Assembly (NCBI GenBank): GCA_002749535.1
Contig: MZZL01000404.1
Coordinates: 281,065-345,064, forward strand
Source: Apophysomyces variabilis
Lineage: Eukaryota; Mucoromycota; Mucoromycetes; Mucorales; Mucoraceae
Length of the DNA stretch: 64,000 nucleotides
Reading direction: 5' to 3'
Shown here: piece after piece, positions 33,820-42,589 of the stretch
Numbering within the stretch: the first letter of the stretch is position 1
Layout: each line of letters starts with the position of its first letter
Made by a program: the position numbers and the translations under genes
Notes under the pieces: model-generated
The model's input: the letters and a program-made list of their open reading frames with translations, nothing else
What the model was told of the DNA's origin: nothing
Databases searched by the model: none

Positions 33820-36557
33820 CTAACCACTACAGCTAACGCACGCATCCTTGTTATCGAGAGAACATGCTATAGCAGCTTCATTTTCCTCCTGTGCAGTCTT
33901 TTTGCGATATTCTTTAAGCGATAGCTGATCAACCGTAAACTATTACGCAAAAGATCGTTAATGATTGATTTATCTAGCTTAGAAGTTGTAACGTAACGTA
34001 CCTTAATAGCATCGACAGCAGGGCGCGTGCGAAGATAGTACATGCCGGTCTTAAGTCCTTTCTTCCAGCCATAGAAATGCATACTGGTCAGTTTACCAAA
34101 GTTGGGTTCGCCAATAAAGACATTCAAACTCTGGCTTTGATCGATATATGCACCACGGTCGGCAGCCATATCGATGATCGTACGTTGAGAAATTTCCCAT
34201 ACTGTCTTGTACAAGGCTTTCAGTTTTGGAGGAATGCTAGGAATGTTCTGGATAGATCCGCCATCGGACATAATCATGTTCTTGACATCGTCGTCCCAGA
34301 GACCCATCTCGACCAAGTCCTTCAATAGCCATGGGTTCACAATCTGGAACTCACCAGCCAATACACGACGAGTGTACAGGTTGGATGTATATGGTTCGAA
34401 ACACTCGTTGAAGCCAAGAATCTGGGATGTAGATGCAGTTGGCATGGGTGCCACTAACAATGAATTGCGGACACCGTGTTTGCTGATTTTTTCCTTGAGC
34501 TCTGCCCAGTCCCAAAGATCTGTAGGTGTTACGCCCCACATGTCATACTGCAGGATGCCCTTGGACACTGGACTGCCTTGGTAAGTCTCATAAGGACCCT
34601 CAACCATGGCAAGCTCGACAGAGGCTTCCAATGCCGCATGGTAAATGGTCTCAAATATCTGGATGTTAAGTTGTCGCGCTTCGGGAGAATCAAACGGGTA
34701 TCGCATCAACATGAAAGTATCTGCTAATCCTTGAACACCAAGACCGATGGGACGATGACGCAAGTTCGATCGCTCTGCTTCAGGTACGGGATAGTAGTTG
34801 ATATCGATGATTTTGTTCAAATTCTTGGCAATCACTTTGGTGACCTAGTAGAAATCATAAGTATTTCTATACCAAGATATATTGCAAATAGCAAATTTTT
34901 CTTACATCATGAAGTTTCTGGAAGTCGTAGCGTTCACGGTTGATCACGTAAGAGGGAAGAGCGATACTAGCAAGGTTGCATACAGCAGTCTCTTCAGGAC
35001 TAGAGTATTCCACAATCTCAGTGCAGAGATTGCTACACTTGATTGTACCGAGGTTTTGCTGGTTGGATTTACGGTTGCAAGCATCCTTGTACAGCATGAA
35101 GGGATTTCCCGTCTCTGTTTGAGATTCAAGGATGGCGTACCACACTTTTTGAGCTTTAATTGTCTGGCGTGCACGTCCTTCGCGCTCATATTGTTCATAC
35201 AAAGCCTAGGAGATATATTATATATATTAGTCATCCACTGACTTGACATGGTAACACACAGAACAATACATTACCTCGAATTTTTCTCCCCAGACTTCAT
35301 GCAGACCAGGTGCTTCATTAGGACAGAAAAGACTCCAATCCCCATTTTCTTCAACACGACGCATAAACAGATCGGGAATCCAAAGTGCGTAGAAAAGATC
35401 TCTTGCTCTGATTTCATCCTTGCCAAAGTTCTTTCTCAAATCCAAGAAAGTAAAGATATCCGGATGCCATGGCTCGAGATAGATTGCAAAAGCACCAGGA
35501 CGTTTGTTACCACCTTGATCGACGTAGCGAGCTGTGTTGTTGAAAACACGGAGCATGGGCAAAATGCCATTGGAATAGCCGTTCGTTCCGGCAATGTACG
35601 AACCTGTCGCACGGATATTATGGATATTCAAACCAATGCCACCGGCTGTCTTAGAAATCTGAGCACAAGATTTAAGCGTGTCATAGATGCCTTCAATGGA
35701 ATCCTCCTTCATGGTCAACAGGAAGCATGAGGACAATTGAGGACGGGGAGTACCGGCGTTGAAAAGAGTAGGACTTGCATGAGTGAAGTATTTCTCGGAC
35801 ATCAGATTATACGTTTCAATGGCTGCATCGATATCTTCGCCGTGAATACCGACAGCTACTCGCATGATCAGATGCTGAGGTCTTTCAGCCACTTTTCCGT
35901 TGATCTTGAGAAGATAAGATCGCTCGAGGGTCTTGAAGCCGAAGAAATTGTAACCGAAATCACGATCATAGATAATGGCAGAGTTAAGCCGGTCGGCATG
36001 TTTCATTACGATCTCATAGGTCTTGTCGGAAATCATTGGGGAAGGCTTGTTCGTCTTGGGATTGACATAGCGGTATAAAGCCTCAATGACGTTAGAGAAC
36101 ACCTTCTCAGTCTCCTTATGAAGATTAGAGATAGCGATACGCGCAGCAAGGATAGCATAATCAGGGTGGGCTGTAGTCATGTAAGCAGCCGTTTCGGCAG
36201 CAAGGTTGTCCAATTCAACCGTAGTGACACCTTGGTATACTCCAGAGATAACCTATGCATTTATGTTTGTTTCAGAACATGAGCATAGACTGATCTGCAT
36301 ATGATTCTGTACCTTTTGGGTAATGGCAACGGGATCTACGTAATTCATGTCCAAACCATAGCAGAGTTTGTTAATTCTGGCTGTGATCTATCCGCAGGAA
36401 AAGACAAGCCATTAGTCATTCAAAGGGTCATAAGACTGCATTTTGTTACCTTGTCAAAGGCAACTCGTTCACGCCTTCCATCTAATTCGAGTTGAGGGTA
36501 AGCAATGAGCCTTCAGTTATTGTATTCCTTACCTCTCTTGACAACGAACATAGGCAT
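33820..36557 (-). CDS. RNR1: Ribonucleoside-diphosphate reductase, large subunit
   Basis: Seven exons (36557-36533, 36481-36450, 36387-36313, 36252-35275, 35205-34906, 34844-34002, 33939-33820) give exactly 790 residues in phase. The N-terminal ATP cone (activity site) is present ([20 protein letters not shown]). The barrel carries the active-site Cys of SSCFLL, the [10 protein letters not shown] loop with the Asn/Cys/Glu catalytic set, [17 protein letters not shown] and [12 protein letters not shown]. The C terminus ends DACVSCSG, the swinging Cys pair that re-reduces the active site. The enzyme makes deoxyribonucleoside diphosphates with the small subunit RNR2 and is S-phase regulated in fungi. 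The first exon carries only eight codons. The upstream region holds MBF/E2F-like sites. Confidence 0.97.
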
Positions 36558-36746
36558 GGAAGGGGTAATAGGTCAAGTGTATATAGGTTTTGTGGGGTGT
36601 ATAAAGCAAAGAGATATTAGTGGCGCAGTAGCAGGTGAAACACGTCTTTTCAAAGCAACGAGCTTTTGCAGGGGAAGACTCCAAGAAAGAAAGGAACCAG
36701 GAGCGGCACGTTTGGAGCCTTTTAAACAAAGCGAGAAAAAAAAAGA

Positions 36747-36778
36747 ACGCGTCAAGGACGCGACAACCCCGCGAAACA
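36747..36778. promoter_or_regulatory. Cluster of MCB/E2F-like sites upstream of RNR1
   Basis: ACGCGT (36747-36752), GACGCGAC (around 36756-36763) and CCGCGAAA (36769-36776; reverse complement TTTCGCGG) lie 190-220 bases upstream of the RNR1 start. ACGCGT is the MBF (MluI cell-cycle box) site that drives RNR genes at G1/S in yeasts, and TTTCGCGG fits the E2F consensus. The cluster lies between two divergent starts and may serve both genes. Isolated ACGCGT words also occur elsewhere in the window, so the clustering rather than the single site is the evidence. Confidence 0.45.
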
Positions 36779-36796
36779 GTCCGACCCTTATAATCC

Positions 36797-37519
36797 ATGA
36801 CAAAGATGCGTGTTTACAGTCACTTCACGCACAGCTTCCCGTCTTGCCTCTTGTAGACGACAATGGCACTATTACATAATCAATCTAAAGATCCTTAGAA
36901 TGTATACTACTGTTATTTCAAGACATTGAAGTTTACAAAGCCATCGAAAACCCTTCAACTCGCACCACAAGGCGTGATCCATTACTGCTAGAAATTGAAC
37001 TCGTAAAGTGTTGGTTTATCTTATGAAAGAGTATTCGCCGGTTTACTATGAGAAGATAATCATGCTTCTATCATATTCGCTTATGCTTTGGAAGCCATGT
37101 TGAAAGACCTCATCTATAGTAAGTATGAATCACTAGAACATCAGTATCGCAACTCTTCGAGCTTAATTGCATGAATTATTTTCTAGCCAACAATCGATAA
37201 AGAAACGGTGCTCGCTATTTTTCAGGTACCAAGAGTCCATGCACCGTGGAAAATCAAGCAACAGAGAGAGGCGAAAGATGATCTATTTGAATTAACACGA
37301 AGCCTAGAGTATAAACGTGCGTAAACTTATGACCTGTGGTCGCAAATAAAGCATATTTTTTAATTCTATAACAGTCTACAAATGGAACGACATTGGGATA
37401 TCCTAGTACATCTATTCGGTGATTCCGAAAAGACAACCGAACTATTTTGCGAGGAGGAAAATTCAGACCTTTTGTTCTTTTTTTTTTCTTATTCTTTTTC
37501 TTTTTGGTTAGGTTATTAA
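36797..37519 (+). CDS. Unrecognised small protein, multi-exon, divergent from RNR1
   Basis: A splice chain 36797-36852, 36891-37002, 37107-37118, 37187-37320, 37375-37519 joins in phase to 152 residues. The best-supported exons contain DIEVYKAIENPSTRTTRRDP, then PTIDKETVLAIFQVPRVHAP and, across a canonical intron, KRALQMERHWDILVHLFGD. The product is helical and charged, ending in a hydrophobic, Phe-rich tail. The first exon (MTKMRVYSHFTH) and the 12-base micro-exon are weak and may be wrong. No family was recognised. It shares the roughly 240-base upstream region with RNR1 and ends 18 bases from the convergent gene at 37537. Confidence 0.4.
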
Positions 37520-37536
37520 TAATACTCGATACATAT

Positions 37537-38970
37537 CTACATCTGCCTGTTCGCAAGTTGTTGTTCGACAAGCGTTCTAATTTTGGAAGCAAATGCACTC
37601 TTGGCAACATCTTCGATCTTCAAATGATGTCTCTTTTCGAATTCATTTACCAGCTCCAGGTAGTTCTCCGTTTCATAGATAGGAAGGTGTGCATAAATAC
37701 CAGGAGCCAGTTCGATATTGAAACTGAAAATAGTCGGTCGTTCCTTTGGTGCAGCATCGTTAGAGCTTGGGTATCCTGTGGCATACACCGAGTTCGCGGA
37801 TGAAGTTCCTTCTGGTCTTCTCTGATCAAGTGATGCTCTTCCTTGTTCTTGTTCTTGTTGTTGGGATGCAGCGTAGCTTGCCCAGTTCGACGCAGGCTCT
37901 TCTTGGACGGGCGGCTGTGGCGCGGCAGTAGCATTGTTGCCCCATTGTGATGTTGTGGCTCCTCCACCAGAAGACCATTTCGACTGGCTAGCGCCTCCAT
38001 CGGAAGACCACTTGGATTCGCTGGCACCTCCACCAGAAGACCACTTCGATTCGCTGGCACCTCCGCCAGAAGACCACTTCGACTCGCTGGCACCTCCGCC
38101 AGAAGACCATTTGGATGTGCTAGCACCTCCACCAGAAGACCATTTCGACTCACTGGCACCTGCAGAAGAGGACCATCTCGATTGAGAAGATGACGAAGAC
38201 GTAGGCACAGGCGCGGGCGCGGGTACGGGTGCGGGGGCAGATGCAGGTGCAGCAGCAGGTCTTTCCCAGAAGGGTGTGGAAGCCAACTGTCCTGAGCCCC
38301 AGGCGGATCCTTCGCCACCCTGAGGCGGTCTTGGTCTCGCTGGAGCTCTCAAAGGTGGTTGACTAGATGGTTTCGGTGAAGAATGATACGATGACGCGGA
38401 AGATTTGGGTGGTTTCGGAGAGTTGGATTTAGGCGAAGCCGTTTTAGGAGTTGATGGCTTTGATTTCGATTTCTTTTTACCACCTGCGCTCTTAGGAATG
38501 GGTTGATTTTTCAAGCGCTGGTTAAGAATAAAGACTTCGTCGACTGGCTTGTAGTTTGCACCTTTTCTATGCAAACCACCTGAACCTAATCCTCCTGCCT
38601 TGACCTTCACGTTCGGATCAATAAGCGAACTCCAATCGCCCATGGTCACATTGATTTGCGGCGCGTTGTCCGAACTATTGTTGTTGTTGCTCGCTTGATT
38701 TCCCCAGCTGGTCATTTGAAGAGGTGCATAATCATCATCGTCGTCATCGTCTTGCTGAACGGGTCTTTGTCCACCCCAACTGGTCATTTGTAACGGGGCA
38801 TATTCTTCATCGTCGTCGTCCGAATACTCTGACACGGCCGTGCTGCTGGTGCTGCTTGGTTGGGTGCGTTGAGGTCCAACTTGCGCTTTGTTCGCTCCTG
38901 CTGCATTGCCCCATGAGCCACCAAGGATGGCTCCAGGGTTGGCTTGGAATACATCGTGGAAATCAGTCAT
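37537..38970 (-). CDS. Trp/Gly-Ser-rich low-complexity protein with tandem repeats
   Basis: An intronless frame of 477 residues starting MTDFHDVFQANPGAILGGSW. Two copies of YAPLQMTSWG follow acidic runs. A basic Lys/Ser/Pro region comes next, then about eight near-identical 11-residue units of the type ASESKWSSGGG, then a QQQEQEQ segment. The C-terminal 65 residues look folded and conserved (FNIELAPGIYAHLPIYETEN then LELVNEFEKRHHL and AFASKIRTLVEQQL). Trp in small-residue context occurs throughout (GSWGN, TSWGG, TSWGN, SAWGSG, SQWGNN, GDWSS). I recognise no named family. The pattern resembles WG/GW-type Argonaute hooks or a disordered scaffold; this is inference only. Confidence 0.7.
   Translation of the reverse strand: MTDFHDVFQANPGAILGGSWGNAAGANKAQVGPQRTQPSSTSSTAVSEYSDDDDEEYAPLQMTSWGGQRPVQQDDDDDDDYAPLQMTSWGNQASNNNNSSDNAPQINVTMGDWSSLIDPNVKVKAGGLGSGGLHRKGANYKPVDEVFILNQRLKNQPIPKSAGGKKKSKSKPSTPKTASPKSNSPKPPKSSASSYHSSPKPSSQPPLRAPARPRPPQGGEGSAWGSGQLASTPFWERPAAAPASAPAPVPAPAPVPTSSSSSQSRWSSSAGASESKWSSGGGASTSKWSSGGGASESKWSSGGGASESKWSSGGGASESKWSSDGGASQSKWSSGGGATTSQWGNNATAAPQPPVQEEPASNWASYAASQQQEQEQGRASLDQRRPEGTSSANSVYATGYPSSNDAAPKERPTIFSFNIELAPGIYAHLPIYETENYLELVNEFEKRHHLKIEDVAKSAFASKIRTLVEQQLANRQM
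37958..38182 (-). repeat. 33-bp coding tandem repeat
   Basis: About seven tandem copies of a 33-base unit encoding S(E/T/Q)SKWSSGGGA. Copies differ by only a few, mostly synonymous, bases, suggesting recent expansion and probable length polymorphism. Each unit contains one Trp. Confidence 0.85.
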
Positions 38971-40412
38971 GGGCGGGTTTGAATGATCAGGATGCTTTCT
39001 ATAAGTAGAACGCTGAAAAAAAAAAGAAAATGATGACGTTACGTGTTTCAGAATTTTTATACGGAAATTCCGGATTGAAAAAAGAGAACATGCGGCATGC
39101 TCCTCAATGTTTGTCTCTACTTGAGGGGAATGATATCAATGTCGCCCTTCATATTAACATCACATCATTTATATTTATTACAAAGCAATGACAATAAGAC
39201 CAGTAGCAAACAGGTTTACATATTGGGAGTCAATGATGATGTTGACCATAGTTACATGACCCTTAATATTATGCAACATGCAATCATACAAATCCCCTTC
39301 CTTGGATTGTCTTATTTGGTTGATCTATCCATGAGAGAAAAGGATTAAAATTGCCTGTCTATTCTAAGGCCTGAAATTTTATTAAGACGCCAATAATTCA
39401 TCCATTCACCCATAAAACAGAGAAAGCTCTATCAAAGAAATATTTCATTGCCTTAGTAGACGATTATATTCCTTATTGAATACAAGTATAGTTTCTTTTA
39501 CTGTTCGTCAATTAATGTATATAGAGGCAATGTTACATTTGTAACAGGTAATCCATCCTTTTCCTCCCCTTAACCGTATCATAGCCGGTTACATGACAAA
39601 TTTTTAGGTGACACGTGCAAAATCGTCATCTTGGGCGAAAGTTTGGGACATACCATCAGCGTGATATGATGAGGCAAAATTGCAGTCTCTTAACCTACGG
39701 CTGATCGGATAATTTTGCTGCTATTGATATTGTGAAACAAAGAATGTGTTCTAGCATTCGAAAGCGTTCTATATGCTACGTGTAATGGAAAGCTCCGTAT
39801 GTGTAAAAAAAACTGATATGGAGTGGAATATTGTTGGTAAATATGGCAGGAACTTCGTGTTATCGTTGCATTGAAGCCAACTGACATAGCAAAAAAATTG
39901 TTTTTCTATCCATTCGCCCTTACGGCTCCATGTATAGAGCAAGTCAAATATTTCCACAGCATATCAATATCAAATTGCGCGGCACCAAGATCGAGCATCG
40001 CAGTTTTTGGAGCAAGCGATAATACAGCCTAGCCACTAACACAAACAATACATTGCTTTTATTAACGTGCTTGTGAAGATACCGAGCATAATAGCTCCGT
40101 TTATCTTAATTGATGACGGCTGTAGATAAAGCTGGCCGTGTGCCGAAACCTACCGGGTTATTCTTGACTAATATACCAGTCTTGCCTCAACACTTCGTTT
40201 GCCTTTCAGCAGTTCTTTAACCAAAAGTATATACGTATTGTATAGATTGGTACGGCTTTTGTAACCGAATTTCTTTTTCGAGTCGTGTTTGTGTCTTGCA
40301 TTAATTGTATGGAGATCACCGTAAGCATCAAAGTAGCTATTAGTACAAGACAAACTACGAGAGAGACACACTCAGAGTCTTTCCTTTATTGTGGACCAGA
40401 ATATCTAGGAAT
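38971..40412. other. Intergenic region between repeat protein and MULE remnant
   Basis: About 1.4 kb with short frames only. A minus-strand frame at 40168-40371 and two at 39690-39957 could be further decayed element sequence, but nothing recognisable was found. Confidence 0.4.
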
Positions 40413-41497
40413 TTAATTACGCTCGGGAACCGCACATCTTCTAGCTCGCTTATACTGCATTTCGTCGTTCTTCATATATTGGATCATTGTCTGGATGTCG
40501 TCAGCGATCGCTTGATATTTCCCTTTTTTCTCGAAGAAAAAGCGGTAAAGGTCATTATGGTAACTGTCAACGCCGTTGCTGGTCGTTGTGGCACGATCCC
40601 ATAATACCGGTTCCATCTTTGTTGCGGCGGGAAAGGACATGCTTCTGACGTCTCGCCGTTTCCACCATTTGATCCAGCTTTCCACAGGCGGAAATTCTGC
40701 AACAATCAATTTCCGGATTGTTCTGAACTCCTCTTTTTCTTTTATGCGCCGCAGCGAATAAACCAGCTTCCTGAATCTCTCCTCCTTCTCCGTTTCGACG
40801 ATGGCATGGTTGCTCATAACTCGAGTGACGGAGCTGCTGAAGTGATGAAAGCAGCCTTTGAGGTACTTCAGACCGTCATGTTTTCCGCTTATGCGTTTGT
40901 ACGCTTCCAGGAATCCTTCAATCTGAGCGTCTGAGTAATCCATCATGACCCCCAAAAAGTCATCCTCGTCCTGGAAAGTTATTCCATATGTAAAAAAGAA
41001 CGAGGTGAAGAATTGTGCGAAGTGTAATGCTGTTAGCCCATCAATCACAGCAGCATAGCATACTACGCGTCGCTCAAGCTGTTCACTGTAGATCATAGCA
41101 TTACAGAGATAATACCCTTCTCTGAATACTTTGAACGTAACGTCCATTAGTATTGGGTGCTTGTGAAACTGGGTGAGACGAGGAACAGCTGGGGACCGGA
41201 AACAGATAACCGTTGCATTCTTCATAAGGTTACAACAGGTGAAGTAACCTTCATGTCTCATCTGAAGCTCATGAAACTGCTCAATAAGACAGGATTGGTT
41301 GAAAAGAGCCTTGTTATCTGCCAAACTCTTGCGCCTCTCATACGCAGTCCTGTCCTTGTTCTGCAGGATACTGTCTATCTGCTTGACAGGATAATAGTTA
41401 GCAGAATCCTTGTACATGCCAATAAGGAGAGGGTTCGCGGTCACTTTAGGATTCGAGGGAGCACGATTCGCTCAAGTTGTTGACGACTATCTGCCAT
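40413..41497 (-). pseudogene. MULE-like transposase, frameshifted
   Basis: A 340-residue open stretch carries MULE transposase features: LMDVTFKV (first catalytic Asp), VCYAAVIDGLTALHFAQFF (central strand and helix), MDYSDAQIEGFLEAY (second Asp region), and the downstream LKGCFHHFSSSV helix. It ends with WDRATTTSNGVDSYHNDLYR, also typical. The natural N terminus probably starts at the Met at 41497 (MADSRQQLERIVLPRILK), but that frame stops at once; coding continues in the next frame with KVTANPLLIGMYKDS, so one base appears to be missing near 41443-41446. The copy is therefore probably inactive, unless this is a sequencing error in an A run. Confidence 0.6.
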
Positions 41498-41540
41498 TAT
41501 ATGCTTAGCGTCATAGGGTGCCATGCAAACGTTTATATCG

Positions 41541-41582
41541 GTCAACGCTTTTGCCAGGATACATCTGGCAACTGGCGTTGAC
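41541..41582. repeat. Imperfect palindrome / stem-loop
   Basis: GTCAACGC (41541-41548) pairs with GCGTTGAC (41575-41582), and inside it TGCCAG (41552-41557) pairs with CTGGCA (41565-41570) around a 7-base loop. It lies between the transposase start and the zinc-finger-like remnant of the MULE element. Confidence 0.8.
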
Positions 41583-42152
41583 GAACTTTAACCTTGCATT
41601 TGACATGTTTCAGTTATTCCTTGCAGGAGTTACAGCCTTCTAGATACTGAGATTGAACTATCGCTATCGAATGGCGAGGACGAATATCGATATCGAAAAG
41701 CAGATACTGAACATTCCGGCATCGAATGCTCCCCATACATGCTTTGCTCAACATTCTTCATCCTTAGATACAGTCTCCATTTTTACGCTTCAGGCACCAA
41801 CCAATGTCGCCATTGTATCATAACTGCCATGCTGAGTGACAGCAACAGGAGGTTCCATCAAACTGTTGGCCGCGGCAAAGTGAGGAAACGAGGGTAGTCT
41901 TCGGATATTGGTGATCAGCTATTACGTACAATTTGTACAGTAGGCAAGGATAATAACAAATATCTTGCAAGAGTGTGACCACTTTTCCTCTGTAACATGC
42001 TGGGATCTTGAGATGTGCCTCAAAGAGGTACCGCGAGGCAGCTTGGTTTTGCAATTAACTAGGCCATCTACCTGACAGTTACATGAACGTGCTGTTTGAG
42101 GCAATTTATACATCGCGTCCCAGTTAACAAATAGAGTAAAATGATGGTGCAT

Positions 42153-42589
42153 GGGAGCAGGTCTTCGAAAAAAAAGGGGCTATCCATTTTGTCACTCGGT
42201 GCAGTCCGTCAAAATAAGGTTTCTATTGTTCATATGCGTATATGAAACTTTGTTGCCTTTTCGATTCCCACTCTTTCTCATACTGTATCCTCTAAGTCTT
42301 ACAAGACACGTGCTAAATCACCTTTCAAGAAAAAGATCGATCTAGAAGAGCTGAATGGGATGACTGTACGCAACTTCTTGAATAACAAAAATGAGTCAAG
42401 TCTTCTTTTTTTTTCTGTTCTTTGAAACGAACGTTTCTCTTGCGATAAATGTTTTAATGTGTATGAAAAACGCCAAAAAAATTGCAAATGAATAGCTAAG
42501 ATAAATAAATAAAATGTACAATGTAGTTAACAAAGAAAAAAACAAAATAAAAAAGAAACTCTCTTTTTCTATTGATGGCGGGGTGAAGG
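42153..42589. other. Spacer downstream of CDC25
   Basis: The 3' flank of the CDC25-like gene and right edge of the MULE-like interval. It is A/T-rich and no gene was seen. Confidence 0.45.

Larger units (their letters stand above)
40413..42152 (-). mobile_element. Degraded Mutator-like (MULE) DNA transposon
   Basis: The interval combines a MULE-type transposase frame (40413-41497) with an upstream region (41818-42152) that encodes Cys-containing fragments (CNCQVDGLVNCKTKLP and, one frame over, FEAHLKIPACYRGK). Those fragments resemble pieces of a FLYWCH zinc finger, the usual DNA-binding module of such elements in early-diverging fungi. The pieces lie in different frames, so the copy looks decayed. 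No terminal inverted repeats or target-site duplication were found by eye, so the boundaries are minimal. Confidence 0.5.

Noticed and set aside
37647..38318. 223-codon second minus-strand frame and plus-strand APPPEDHFDS frame over the tandem repeats
   Set aside because: A 33-base repeat keeps all frames open. Only the ASESKWSSGGG frame continues into conserved non-repeat sequence with a good start.
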